This document shows, piece after piece, positions 34,101 through 49,200 of a stretch of DNA of 64,000 bases. The notes beneath the pieces are model-generated. The model saw nothing but the letters and a program-made list of their open reading frames with translations. It had not been told where the DNA came from and searched no databases. Within the stretch, counting starts at the first letter, position 1, and every line of letters starts with the position of its first letter. Made by a program: the position numbers and the translations under genes. Source of the stretch: Balanoglossus misakiensis (lineage: Eukaryota; Hemichordata); the NCBI GenBank assembly GCA_040954595.2, contig CM082585.2, positions 3,286,001-3,350,000 of the forward strand, written 5' to 3'.

Positions 34101-37100
34101 CATATCTTCTTGCAATATCACCTGTAATTTTTATTCTGGGGTATGCCTATTTCTGCGTAATTCTCAAATGGGACCACAGTGTCCTTGACACTATTTTTCT
34201 TTTCTTCAAGTTTAACTGATAAATAATTACACAACAACACTACATATTTGACGGTAGGCTTTTATGGATGATGAGTCATTTAGACAATGAAAATAAAATT
34301 TGACCAGGTGACGTTTAATGTTTAACAGATCTGGACATCTTTCCAATGTAATTCTATCACAGCTAGGTCCGCTGATCATGGAATGCCATTCCTATATATT
34401 TCTCATTATACGCTCTTTTGGTTAATGACTCATAGTCTGCAGAAACATAATGTCCTAAATCATTTTCATTTTTAGAAGACAAGGTACTGTCCATGTATCA
34501 TGTCTGAATAAGACAAATCACCATAGAGGTTAATTAATTACAATTATTTTGATTATATCTATCCTCAACAGAAATGGAAGAATATTTTATAAGATTTGGC
34601 AATGTAGTTCAATCCAAGACAACCTTAAGTAAAACATGCAGTTTACTTCTTAGGAGCTTGATTCCACATGAAGTTGAGTGCTCTAGGCTAGAAATACAAA
34701 GAAGGCAGGATCGTATAGATTTAGAGGGGAAAATGATCAATGAATTGAAGTTTGAGGCAGCACGTCAGCAAGACATAATCACTAAACTTCAGGTAAATCT
34801 GTCAGCAGCAGAAAATCATGTCAAGCAGATACAGAAAGAAGCTGAAGAAAAGTCCTCTGAAAACAAGCAGTTGCAGGATAAGCTAGATAAAGCCATGCAG
34901 GAGAAAAGTTATCTGCAAGATCAGCTTCTGCAAGCAAAAACTAGTCTTAAGCAGTTGCCAGATAAATTAGATAGAGCTTTGCTGGAGAAGAGTACTTTAG
35001 CGAATCAACGAGATGATGCTAAACAGGAAAAAGACACAGTACAGGAATTTTACAAGGACAATCTCATAAAACTGGAAAAGGCAAGTGAAATGATAGTAAA
35101 ACAGAAAGTGAGTATATCAAAATTGGAATCAAAAATTAAGCAAAGTAGTGTGTCTAGAGAAGATAAAACTACCTTTATGCCACTGAGGTCTGAGATGGTT
35201 CAGAAGGAAGACTCAGAAGAACGTCCACTTCAATGGGAGGAGGATGTCATGGGAAAAGATGAACAGTCAGGTAGGAGTAAAAATAATTCATTTAATACAC
35301 CGCACAAGGAGCCAGACCTGCAGGCTCATCCATACATGTAGATTGTGAAAAACCCCAAATACATGTATATGGATGGTGGGAGGTTGAAAGACAATAGACA
35401 AGGCCATATACATATGTTTCAGGTCAGGTCAACTACACACTCACACAGCTCTGCGCATAGACTTCAAAAGTCTGGAGTGATGACAACCTGTAGAAATATT
35501 TGTCCCTATTAGAAGCTACAGTGCACTGTGTCAACCATATTACTGCATCACCAGATTTGGGGATATCCTTGGTTGTCCCTAGTATCGCCACATATCACTG
35601 CACCAGCAAAAGTGGAAACATCTCCACTCGTTCCAGCAATGCCAACATCACAATTAACAGTTTGCACACAATTAAGCTAAATCACCAGATTTTACTATAT
35701 TGAGAAATGTTTCACAAATATTTATTAAGGCATGCATGCTTTAGCAGCTAGTATTTGCAGTGTGTGTCTGTGTCTGTGAAAAGCAAGATGGTATATGTCT
35801 ACAGGATTAAACAATTACATTTGAGGAAGCAATTATCCCACTCTGCGATCTGCGAACTTTATATGCTATTTCACCAATGTAGAACAGCTGTTGTGCCGAA
35901 TTCACATTTCTCTGAAAACACGATTGGAACTATTTTGGAATAATATGATTAAATTGAAAACAAAATGAGAAGTATTTGTCACCCATGGGGAGAATATTGT
36001 AATTTGACCATTATTTAAACAAAAAATATGACAAAAACAGCGGCTACATAGTACGTGTACTACATTGTATACTGAGTATAGAGAATGTCAATTCATCCAC
36101 ATGCAATTATCTCAAAATAGTTCCAATCGTGTTTGAATATCTCCCTTATACAGAAGATCACAAACATGAGCATGGACAATCCGAAGCCAAGAGAGAAGAC
36201 TACAAACCGACAGAAGAGGCTATACCTGAACTACCAAAGAGTGGAGCTGTGTCAAAGATTGGGGAATCCGATGATAAGCCAAAATCTATTGGTGACACAG
36301 AGTACATTGGTAGGAAGAGGATATTGGAAGGTGATATAAAAGGTAAGTCGAGTTATAAACACATCATCTATCATTCGAGATGTGTGATGATGATTCTTGG
36401 TGTGTTTAACTTATCTGTCAATTGTTCCATCAAAGCTAGAAGCAAAATCAACAATTTGCACTATTTCATTAATATAGCTGTCGAGCCTGCTGTGTCACCC
36501 AATTTTTAGGTCCCATTGGTATGTACCATGGGACCTTATGGGATCGGTTGCGTTTGTATGTATGTATGTATGTATATATGTATGTATGTATGTATGTATG
36601 TGTGTATGTATGTATGTATGTATGTATGTATGTCTGTATGTCCGTCCACATCAAAAACTTGAAAACCGCTGCGCGTATGACCTCGATATTTGGTGTGTAG
36701 ATGCAGGCAGGGCTATAGATGGGAGTTTGTTCAAATGAAGTTGTCATTGCCAAAATAATGCAAATTAGCAGGGAAAATGTGAAATTGGTCAAAACTCAAA
36801 AACTCGACAACCACTGGTCATATTGATTTGAAAATTGGTATGCATGTACCTTATGTCAACCTCATACAGTCCTGTATGTTTTGAGCTAATATTATCGATT
36901 TCCTATTTTTTATGCATTTTTTTGTATTTTTCCATGTTATTGGTAAAAAAGTCTTCATTTCTGAAAGTGATGGGCTTACTTCTTTGAAATCTAGTATGAA
37001 GCTTCCTAATAGTTGTCTGAGTAACCATAGTTTTGTTCAAATTGTTGCACAATTTGCATATTTATAATTTTGAGCAATATTTGCCATTTTTGGTCAAAAA

Positions 37101-40100
37101 GTTTTTTCTTTAAAACTGCATGCCAGATTGCTTTGCAATTTGGTAGGCATGTTCGTAGGGGTAACCTAAGTAATATGTTGTGAAAAAAATGTGATATTTG
37201 CATAAATGTGTTATTGGGGAAACTTTTGCAATTTTTGTCAAAAATTGTTTTCTGAAACGGCTTGACATGTTTTCATAACTTTAATAGGCCAGCTGTTACA
37301 GAGACCACCAGCTATTAAATTTTTAATTACCAGTGGCAGGTCAGTGTGTGTCTGTCTGTCTGTCTGTGTGTCTGTTCCAGGGCTGACTGAAAGAAGTTGC
37401 TTCTCATATGTGTTTGTACAGACAATTTTTGGTCAAGTTTTTTTTTCTAGCACCTCTTGTCAGACTGCCATGACACATGACAGTTTATTGGGCATGTTCC
37501 TTGTTAATTGTTTTACATTCCATATTTCTATATGGTAAGATCATATCTGCTTGCAATGTCACCTGTAATTTTTATTCTGGTGTGTCACTGTTTCCGCATA
37601 ATCCTCAAATGGGACCACAGTGTCCTTGACGCTATTTTTTGAGAATTGTATTTAATAACGCATGCTGGCTCCACCAGAATTTGCAATGTGCGTCTGCAAA
37701 AGCAAGATGGGAATAGTGTCTACAGGATTAAACATACATTTAAGGAAGCAATTATCCCATTCTGCGATCTGCTTACTGTGATTATCATACAACTTTATAT
37801 TCTATTTCACCAATTTAGAACAGCTGTTGTGCCCAATTCACATTTCTCTGAAAACACGATTGGAACTATTTTGGAATAATATGATTAAATTGAAAACACA
37901 ATGAGTGGTATTTGTCACCCATGGGGAGAATATTGTAATTTGACCATTTGTAGTATCCTGAACACTGTTGACCTTTGACCCGAGTTACCCAGAATTCCGC
38001 CTGTTGTTGTTGCTGCCCTTCCATGGCGGACATCTTGTGTTCACCTGAATAAAGTGTTATTAATCTGTTAACATCACGTGTATCATTGGCCATCCACGTG
38101 GACACTATAACTGGCGACGAGGTGAAACACTCGTAGAAGGTAACCAGAACAGTTTTGATTACAATTTCATGGTGAATACTCGGAAAAATGTCCCAAGGAA
38201 ATAATGCTAACGGGAGCCACATGAAACCTATAGACATCGGAGGTCTGTCAAGTTTCAGTGTGAACGATGACCCGAACACCATTTCTCAGCGATGGAAGAA
38301 ATGGAGGAGAGCATTCGAATTGTATCTGTTAGGAAAGGGAGTAACGGACGAAGCACAGAAACGAGCATTACTGTTGCATACGGCAGGGCTGGAAGTGCAA
38401 GACATTTATTTCACACTGATCGGTGAAGATGCAGCTGCAACGCAAAACTACAAAGAGACACTGCAAGTATTGAACGATCACTTCATTCCCAAAGCAAACG
38501 TCCCAGTTGAGAGACACATGTTCAGACAAATTATGCAGGCCAGTGATGAAACGGTCGATCAATTTGTGTGCCGACTCAGACAGAGGGCGAGTACATGTGA
38601 GTTTGCTGAGAAAGAGGATGAGCATATAAGAGACCAGCTGATCGATAAATGCTTTTCACCGCACATGCGCAGAAAACTACTTGAGAAACAGAACGCTAGT
38701 CTCAGTGACTTGTTGATGGTAGCGCATGCCCAGGAAGCCGTAGATGCTCAAATGCAGTCGATGGGAGGAAGCACACCCCAGCAACCCCAAGTAAATGCAG
38801 TTATTGGGAGGAAGCAAGGTCAAAAGAGAAATACCCCAAGCGCAGGTAGGAAACGCTTCGGTGGGAACACTTGTCATAGCTGTGGGAGACAAGGACATTT
38901 CGCGAGAGATCCTTCATGTCCAGCTAGAGGACAGAAATGCAGACATTGTGAGGAAACAGGACATTTTGTCAGAAAGTGCCCTAAGAAAATACCCGAAAGT
39001 ACACGCCAGGCAGAAAAACCCAAACGCTATCAAGGTCATGGGAGAAACAGATATGAGAAAAGTGACAATGCCAACTACATTGAAAGCGGACAATGTGAGC
39101 AGAAACCGGCATACGTGTTCACTGTTGATGAAAGTCGTAACCATGACAACGGAGTTACTTCACTGAATATCGGAGGCGTCGATGTGCCAGACGTTCTGAT
39201 TGATTCAGGGGCAACCTGTAACCTGATGGGTCAACCTACATGGGAATATCTGAAAACCCAGAGAGTACGTTGTACGTCGCACAAGACCGCACGAGTACTA
39301 TTCGCCTACGGTTGTACGGAACCACTGCCAACGTTAGGTACGTTCACTGCCAATATTGCGTCACCAGATGATTTGAGGTGCACAGCTGACTTTGTCGTCA
39401 TAAAGGGCGGAGGCAGAACATTGTTATGCAGAGAGACTGCAGAACGCCTGCAACTGCTTCGCGTAGGACCCACAGAAATAAACAGCGTCAACAGGAAATC
39501 GGACGAAGACATCCGCGCAGAATACAAAGATATACTACAGGGTGTCGGACTGTTGAAAGGCTACGAACTGAAACTGAACATTGATGAATCAGTAAAACCT
39601 ATCGCGCAGCCAGTTCGCAGAATTCCATATGGGCTACGAGCAAAGGTCGATGCCAAATTGGATGAACTATTGTCAATGGGAATCATTGAAGAGATACTTG
39701 AAGGACCGACAGGTTGGGTGTCACCATTAGTCGTCGTGCCGAAGGCAGACAATGATGTCAGAATATGCGTTGACATGAGACGCGCAAATGAAGCCATAGT
39801 CCGCGAACGTCAACCGATTCCAACGGTAGATGAGCTACTGCAAGACATGCACGGCAGTACAGTTTTCAGTCATCTTGACTTGAAATGGGGCTTTCACCAG
39901 ATTCAGCTCAGTGAAGACAGCCGCCATATCACTACTTTTGCTACGCACAGAGGACTATACAGATACACACGACTGATGTTCGGTGTAAACTCTGTGCCAG
40001 AAAAGTACCAACAGATAATACGAGATGTATTTCGCGACTGCGATGGAGTCGAAAGTATTGCCGACGACGTGATAGTACACGGTAAAGATGACCATGATCA

Positions 40101-43100
40101 CGATGAGAAATTGTTCGCCGCTCTAAACCGCGTGAGAGAAGTTGGACTGACTCTGAACGCCGAGAAATGTAAGTTCAGAATGGCGAAGTTGACATTCTTC
40201 GGACAAGTACTGACACAGAGAGGTGTAAGTCCGAGCGAAGAGAAAGTAGATGCGATCCGAGGCGCAGAACCGCCGAAGAACGCGAGTGAGACCAGATCGT
40301 TCATGGGTCTTGTACAGTTCCTATCGAAATTCATTCCTGATTTGTCGTCGATAGCGGAACCAATACAGAGACTGACACGCAAAAACGTCACGTTCGAGTG
40401 GAAGACTGAACAACAGAATGCGTTCGAAAAACTGAAAGAGTTGATTACACGAGCAGAGACACTAGCATATTTTCGCATGGATTGTAACACGAGAATAGTT
40501 GCAGACGCGTCACCATACGGGTTAGGTGCGATCCTACTACAGCTACAAGATGGTGAATGGAGAGTCATATCATACGCGTCGAGGAGTCTCACAGACGTAG
40601 AATGCCGATATAGCCCAACGGAGAAGGAAGCATTAGCGTTGGTATGGTCATGTGAGCGCTTTAACATGTACATCTTCGAGAGAGAATTTGAGCTTGAAAC
40701 GGACCATAAGCCATTGGAGTGTATATTCTCCAAAAGCTCAAAACCGTCTGCCCGAATTGAAAGGTGGGTGCTGCGACTACAGGCCTACAACTTCAGAGTC
40801 GTTTATCGTCCCGGAAAAACAAACATCGCAGATGCACTGTCTAGGCTGAACACTAGAAACTACCGCGACGAGGGAGAAAGATACGACTCCGCTCGTACAG
40901 TTGTCGAAAGTAGTGTACCAATTGCTTTGACAGCGAGAGAGATTGAGCGAGAATCCGCTGCTGATCCAGAACTAAACTGTGTGAAAAACTGTGTAAAGAC
41001 AGGTGACTGGAGAAACTGTAACCTGCAAGCCTATACACACGTGAAAGACGAGCTATGCACGGTGGGAGAGATACTTCTACGTGACAGCCGAATCGTCATT
41101 CCACGATCGATGCGAGATCGCGTATTGGAATTAGCACACGAAGGGCACCAGGGAATCACCAAGATGAAAACCAGATTACGCACAAAGGTGTGGTGGCCCA
41201 AGATAGACAGAGATGCTGAACGAGTTTGCAAAACTTGTCATGGATGCCAGGTGGTCGGACAGTACTCGGTACCAGAACCTATGTCCCGTGTCATACCGCC
41301 AAGTGGGCCATGGCAGGATTGTGGTGCTGACTTACTAGGACCATTACCCTCAGGAGAACACATACTAGTCATCGTAGACTACTACAGCAGATATTACGAG
41401 GTCATGATACTACGGTCGATAACGAGCGCCAAAATTATCGATGCGTTGACCCCGATATTTGTGAGATTTGGAGTGCCATATTCGCTACGCACTGACAACG
41501 TATCCCAGTTGATATCCGACGAGTTCGAATCCTATCTGAGAGAGAACAGTATCGAACACAGAACAACGACACCATTATGGCCGCAAGCCAATGGGGAGGT
41601 CGAACGGCAGAATAGAACACTCATGAAAGCAATTCGCATTGCTCAGGTAGAATCCAAAGACTGGCAAAGAGAGCTGCAGAAGTTCTTGACAGCGTACAGG
41701 TCTACGCCACAGTCGACTACAGGAGCTACACCGTTCTATATGATGTTCAACCGCGAGATGAAATCAAAGTTACCGGAATTGCGCCGCGAACCAACGGTAA
41801 TTGATGAGGAGATCCGCGACCGTGATTGGTCTAGAAAGATAGCAGGCAAAGCTTACGCAGACACAAAACGCCATGCAACGACCAATCCAGTATCAGTTGG
41901 AGATAAAGTTTTGCTGAAGAACAACAAAAGCAACAAAATGTCGCCCAACTTCATCCCAAGCCCATACAGAGTTGTTAGCAAACAAGGAGGAGAAGTTACT
42001 GTGAGGGGTGAAGACAGAGCCGAATATAGACGCAACGTTACATTCGTGAAGAAGTACGAGGAACGCAGTACAGAAAACAAACCGGATCTGGATGTGTCAC
42101 CAGTCAAGTCTGCTACGGAAAAGTCACCGGATTTGATTGCTACAGAAGTTTCAACACCAGTGAGATCCAGACCCAGTCGCGCTGCTAGAATGCCGAAACG
42201 CTTTGATGATTTTGTGATTGAGAAAGGCTAACCGTGACACTTTGTTAGCTGAATAGTGTTTTTATATGTTTCATTGCATTTTATTGTTCCAGAAAAACAC
42301 TCGATAGACTCTGAAATGATTGAAACCGGACTTGAGACACTATATTCTCTATATATTTCTTTGAAAGTTCTGAGTTTGAGCGTTTCGCAACAGTGTTCAT
42401 ACGTTGATTGCTATAGATTAGTTCAGTCAGGGACATATCAGTGATCTGAGAAAGGAGGGATGTAGTATCCTGAACACTGTTGACCTTTGACCCGAGTTAC
42501 CCAGAATTCCGCCTGTTGTTGTTGCTGCCCTTCCATGGCGGACATCTTGTGTTCACCTGAATAAAGTGTTATTAATCTGTTAACATCACGTGTATCATTG
42601 GCCATCTACGTGGACACTATACCATTATTTAAACAAAAATATGACAAAAACAGCGGCTACATAGTACGTGTACTACATTGTATACTGAGTATAGAGAATG
42701 TCAATTCATCCACATGCAATTATCTCAAAAAAGTTCCAATCATGTTTGAATATCTCCCTTATACAGAAGATCAACAACATGAGCATGGACAATCCGAAGC
42801 CAAGAGAGAAGACTACAAACCGACAGAAGAGGCTATACCTGAACTACCAAAGAGTGGAGCTGTGTCAAAGATTGGGGAATCCGATGATAAGCCAAAATCT
42901 ATTGGTGACACAGAGTACATTGGTAGGAAGAGGATATTGGAAGGTGATATAAAAGGTAAGTCGAGTTATAAACACATCATCTATCGTTCGAGATGTGTGA
43001 TGATGATTCTTGGTGTGTTTAACTTATCTGTCAATTGTTCCATCAAAGCTAGAAGCAAAATCAACAATTTGCACTATTTCATTAATATCGCTGTCGAGCC

Positions 43101-43193
43101 TGCTGTGTCACCCGATTTTTAGGTCCCATTGGTATGTACCATGGGACCTTATGGGATCGGTTGCGTCTGTATGTATGTATGTATATATGTATG

Positions 43194-43227
<34 letters not shown>

Positions 43228-46200
43228 TGTATGTCCGTCCACATCAAAAACTTGAAAGCCGCTGCACGTATGACCTCGATATTTGGTGTGTAGATGCAGG
43301 CAGGGCTGTAGATGGGAGTTTGTTCAAATGAAGTTGTCATTGCCAAAATTATGCAAATTAGCAGGGAAAATGTGAAATTGGTCAAAACTCAAAAACTCGA
43401 CAACCACTGGTCATATTGATTTGAAAATTGGTATGCATGTACCTTATGTCAACCTCATACAGTCCTGTATGTTTTGAGCTAATATTATCGATTTCCTTTT
43501 TTTTATACATTTTTTTGTATTTTTCCATGTTATTGGTAAAAAGTCTTCATTTCTGAAAGTGATGGGCTTACTTCTTTGAAATTTAGTATGAAGCTTCCTA
43601 ATAGTTGTCTGAGTAACCATAGTTTTGTTCAAATTGTTGCACAATTTGCATATTTATAATTTTGAGCAATATTTGCCATTTTTGGTCAAAAAGTTTTTTC
43701 TTTAAAACTGCATGCCAGATTGCTTTGCAATTTGGTAGGCATGTTCGTAGGGGTAACCTAAGTAATATGTTGTGAAAAAAATGTGATATTTGCATAAATG
43801 TGTTATTGGGGAAACTTTTGCAATTTTTGTCAAAAATTGTTTTCTGAAATGGCTTGACATGTTTTCATAACTTTAATAGGCCAGCTGTTACAGAGACCAC
43901 CAGCTATTAAATTTTTAATTACCAGTGGCAGGTCAGTGTGTGTCTGTCTGTCTGTCTGTGTGTCTGTTCCAGGGCTGACTGAAAGAAGTTGCTTCTCATA
44001 TGTGTTTGTACAGACAATTTTTGGTCAAGTTTTTTTTTCTAGCACCACTTGTCAGACTGCCATGACACATGACAGTTTATTGGGCATGTTCCTTGTTAAT
44101 TGTTTTACATTCCATATTTCTATATGGTAAGATCATATCTGCTTGCAATGTCACCTGTAATTTTTATTCTGGTGTGTCACTGTTTCCGCATAATCCTCAA
44201 ATGGGACCACAGTGTCCTTGACGCTATTTTTTGAGAAATGTATTTAATAACGCATGCTGGCTCCACCAGAATTTGCAATGTGCGTCTGCAAAAGCAAGAT
44301 GGGAATAGTGTCTACAGGATTAAACATACATTTAAGGAAGCAATTATCCCATTCTGCGATCTGCTTACTGTGATTATCATACAACTTTATATTCTATTTC
44401 ACCAATTTAGAACAGCTGTTGTGCCCAATTCACATTTCTCTGAAAACACGATTGGAACTATTTTGGAATAATATGATTAAATTGAAAACAAAATGAGAAG
44501 TATTTGTCACCCATGGGGAGAATATTGTAATTTGACCATTATTTAAACAAAAAATATGACAAAAACAGCGGCTACATAGTACGTGTACTACATTGTATAC
44601 TGAGTATAGAGAATGTCAATTCATCCACATGCAATTATCTCAAAATAGTTCCAATCATGTTTGAATATCTCCCTTATACAGAAGATCAACAACATGAGCA
44701 TGGACAATCCAAAGCCAAGAGAAAAGACTTTAAACGAACAGAAGAGGCTATACCTGAACTACCAAAGAGTGGAGCTGTGTCAAAGATGGGGGAATCAGAT
44801 GACAAGCCAAAATCTATTGGTGACACAAAGTACATTGGTAGGAAGAGAAAATTGGAAGGTGATATAAAAGGTGAGTTATAGACACATCATCTTTCATTAG
44901 AGATGTGTGATGAATGATTCTTGGTGTGTCTAACTTATCTGTCAATTGTTCCATCAATGCCAGCAGCAAAATCAACAATTTGCACTATTTCAGCAATATA
45001 GCCCTCGAGCCTGCTATGTCACCCGATTTTTTTATAAATGTATTTAATAACACATGCTGGCTCCACCAGAATTTGCAATGTGCGTCTGCAAAAGCAAGAT
45101 AAGGAAGCAATTATCCCATTCTGCGATCTGCGAACTTTATATGCTATTTCACCAATGTAGAACAGCTGTTGTGCCGAATTCACATTTCTCTGAAAACACG
45201 ATTGGAACTATTTTGGAATAATATGATTAAATTGAAAACAAAATGAGAAGTATTTGTCATCCATGGGGAGAATATTGTAATTTGACCATTATTTAAACAA
45301 AAAATATGACAAAAACAGCAGCTACGTAGTACGTGTACTACATTGTATACTGAGTATAGAGAATGTCAATTCATCCACATGCAATTATCTCAAAAAAGTT
45401 CCAATCATGTTTGAATATCTCCCTTATACAGAAGATCACAAACATGAGCATGGACAATCCGAAGCCAAGAGAGAAGACTACAAACCGACAGAAGAGGCTA
45501 TACATGAACTACCAAAGAGTGGAGCTGTGTCAAAGATGGGGGAATCAGATGATAAGCCAAAATCTATTGATGACACAAAGTGCATTGGTAGGAATATAGA
45601 TTTATAAGTAGTTTTAACGTTCTGAATTGGAATATACCGGTACCACTCATAGCCTTAATTTGTAATCCACAAATTTGATATGATGAAAGCTTCAGTGGCA
45701 AAATTAAACTCCAAGTGTAAAATACATGTCATGGGTTAACATTCATTTGTAATTCTACAAACATGTAATTCTAGACTTGACTGGAAGGTATTTCAAAACT
45801 TCTATCAGAGGTCGCGTTAATTTGTAATTTGGATTTAAAATTTGAACCGCTTCTAAAATTTACATATTTTTGCAAATTTTAATCTTAAAGGAACAGAGCT
45901 GATAGAGGCCCATGAAAGTTACACTCAAAGAAGTAAAGATCGATTTATTAGGTTAATTCTCAGAATAGCAGATGAAATAGGACAGGGTAAGTAGATTAAT
46001 ATTATACTTAGACTTTTACATTAAATATCACTGAATGTGGTGTTTTTATACAACCCACACCAATATATTTAAATTTAAATAAACTTCTAATACATGTAAT
46101 ATTTGTACGGGATATACTTTTGCAACCATGCAGCTATCAATTTTTTGGGGTAAATGCATGTAGCTGGCACATGAAAATACTGTCAGGTTTCTGATAACCG

Positions 46201-49200
46201 CATGGTCCAGTATACTGGACAATCCCTCTAGATGTGTAAGTGTACTAAGGTAAACTGATAGCTAATTTAGTAAGCAAAAAACTGCGTTCTGTGTCGGTCC
46301 TCCAGTATATATAAAGTTTGGTGCGTGGTGCAATGCTGTTTTCAGTGTAATTGTTATACATCTACTGATGTAGCCTCTTTGGTTACATTATACACTGAGA
46401 TTTGATTTCTGTGCGCGTTGTGCAACAGCAATAAGGGAAAAGAATCCTAACTGACACATTTATTATAATTACAGATGAACTTAACTCCATGAAATTCCTG
46501 TGCAGCAACATGGAATCAACAGGAATACCAAAAGGAGAAATTGAAGGAATTCAACATGCTACAGATCTGCTTCAAAGGTTACTTGACAAAAATATCATCG
46601 GTGAAGACAGAACAGATTTGCTGACAGACTTACTTCTTAGAATTGGGAGATATGATCTGGTTGAACTGATCCATCCCAATCAGCCAGAAAATGTATCAGG
46701 TAACCAAAATATAATGTAACTGAGAATAGAGACATTTTACAAGGACACATTGCCATTGAGTGAAAAATTCAGCCAAGTACCAATGTTGTGCAACCTCCAA
46801 CCTCAGTTGCAATTGCCGCTTGCCAGGGTACGACTGCATTACTGTATTGATTCTCAAAATCCTGACTTGATTACACTATTTTTTGTAATCCCTCATGAAT
46901 CGATCTTGCATGAAGTGTGAATACTGTCATGTCATTCATCACTTTAATGCTTCTTTTTTATTCACAATTATGGTTTCAGGAAGCATACAACAACCCTCAT
47001 TTCTGCCACAGCAACACCAATCTTCAGACAGCTTGGCAATTCATCAACGTGGGATACCTCAGTCAGCGTCAGAGGCACGGCATCTGCAGGCCCCATCTTC
47101 AATACCACAACAGTTACACCAGCCAGGGATATCTAGAGTAACTGATGGTCAACAACGCTCATTTCTGCCACAGCAACACCAATCTTCAGACAGATGGGCA
47201 ATGCAACATGGGATACATCAGACAATGTCACAACAACACCAGTCTTGTGGCAACAATACAAGGCAACAGAGGATCCAACAATCCTCCCCTGCACAACAAG
47301 GCCACTTTTCAGGGGGGCAGGCAGCAGATCACAGGTCACACCATCTAATAACACAGGCAATGCAGCATCAGGTTGCATCTTCTTTGGCACAACCGCTTTT
47401 TCAGCCAGGGACATCTGAAGTGAAGGTTATACAGAATATCAGTCAGCCAGCTCACATGCTCCAGCAACACCAGCATAGTGTGTCACAAACATATATGGCT
47501 CGCACACCTGAACATCAAGGCTATCCAGGATCAGCAATGCCAATACAGACCTTCCAACCACAACCATTGTCATTCCAACAACCTTACTCACAACTGCCAC
47601 CAGTGAAGCAACCGCAACAAATGGACCAGTCTTCCAGCATTTATTCATCTGAACAAAGTGAAGCATCAGTGAGGCCATCTACATCACCAGAGTCACAGTC
47701 AGAACAAATACAACCTAAAAGAATAAAGTATGAGCAGATTGCTGTACCAGACAAAATACCAACAACTGCAACAAAAAGATATACACCAGGTAAATATTGA
47801 GAGATGATGCACAAAAGATATGTTAGTGCAATGATAACCAGTTGCCATATTGCTTGTGTAGTTTGTCCAATGTTTTGTAACCAGTACTATTAATTGTTTA
47901 TGTAGCATGAAATGTTTATGTAGTTTTGTATGCACATGAAATTTGCCAAACTGGGCTGGCCTTGGTCCAGAGCTTACACTGTTGTGGTATTAATCTCCAA
48001 ATTGTCCATGGTGGGCAGCATTTATAGTGGAACCAAGTTATTTTATGTGTGACTGTTTAATGATGATGATGATGATGATGATGATTCAGATACCAAGTGT
48101 ATAGGAAGCATGCACTGGTACATAGCGAAACAACTTATTATTCAAGAGTGTAGTTCAAACGAATCGAGCAAAATTTTGGGAGGAAGAATAACAAAAATGA
48201 CAATTTAATTTATTAGTTATTTTTGAAGTAAAAGACAACGCTGAACCTGTAAAAACAGTGAATGTCACACAATACACATACAATAACTTTTAGTACAAGT
48301 CTATAATTACATTCATGATTCCACCTATGGTTCCATCAAAAGTTGTTTGTCATGTAAATTTGTAAACTAAACATTTTCACAGAAGTGGTACACAAAAAGA
48401 AGTCATAGCTTCAAAACTTATATTTTGAACCTATAAATTTCAAGAGCATAATTCTTAATTTCTATGTATAAAAATTGTCACTCAATACAAGACTGATCAC
48501 GTTTATATTGAATTAAAAGTGAAAAGAAAAAATGACTTCAAACGCTCTTACTACAACATATGATGGAATAAAAAGGTGAATCGTTGTAAATGTGTACATT
48601 TCTACACATTTCAATCTTAAAGGGGAACAGCTGCAGCTGATACAGGGTGGCAGCGATGCATGGATACCCCATTACACTCAAGGAAGGCAATATGATTTTC
48701 ATGGATTACTTCTCAGAATAGCAAATGAATTAAGACAGGGTAAGTGGAATAATAGTATTAGAGGACACTGGACTTTCACAATTATTGTGATGGTAGTATC
48801 ACATATGTATTTACTAATAGGTAAACTGTTGAAAATGTTTGATATGCCCAATTGCAACAAGCCATCATGCAGTTTGTTGGGGGGGGGGGGTAAATTACAC
48901 ATCTTTGTGGCTGGTGCAGTAAATCACTCGGAATAATGAACTGTTCACTACACTGTGTAGGGATTTTTGTTATTGTGTTGGTATCATTGATACATCAATA
49001 TTGCTTTAACCTCTATAACTTCTATCAAACATTGAGTTTCTGCAGACATCGGGCAATACTATGTAAATGACAATGCGAAGTCCAATTATAGAGTATGACT
49101 GATTTCAAGTGCATGTTCAGTCATGTAGTGAGAAATTTAGTGTAAAATGACATAAAATTACCATAAAAGGATACAAAAGATCAATTGTGCAAAATGATGG

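Larger units (their letters stand above)
37949..42621 (+). mobile_element. Young intact Ty3/Gypsy element (4.67 kb)
   Basis: Two 161-bp LTRs (37949-38109 and 42461-42621) differ at one position (C/T near 38095 and 42607). They start TGTAGT and end ACTATA. The target duplication is CCATT (37944-37948 and 42622-42626). The uninterrupted site GACCATTATTTAAAC is present at 36008 and 44534 in sister exon units. The primer-binding region starts TGGCGACGAGG just after the 5' LTR, and the polypurine tract GAAAGGAGGGA precedes the 3' LTR. A single long ORF fills it. It lies in sense orientation in an intron of the NLR-like gene. Confidence 0.96.

Noticed and set aside
40098-40733. 211-codon antisense open frame in the Gypsy polyprotein
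   Set aside because: Opposite the RT/RNase H coding region, with Ser/Leu-rich shadow composition.
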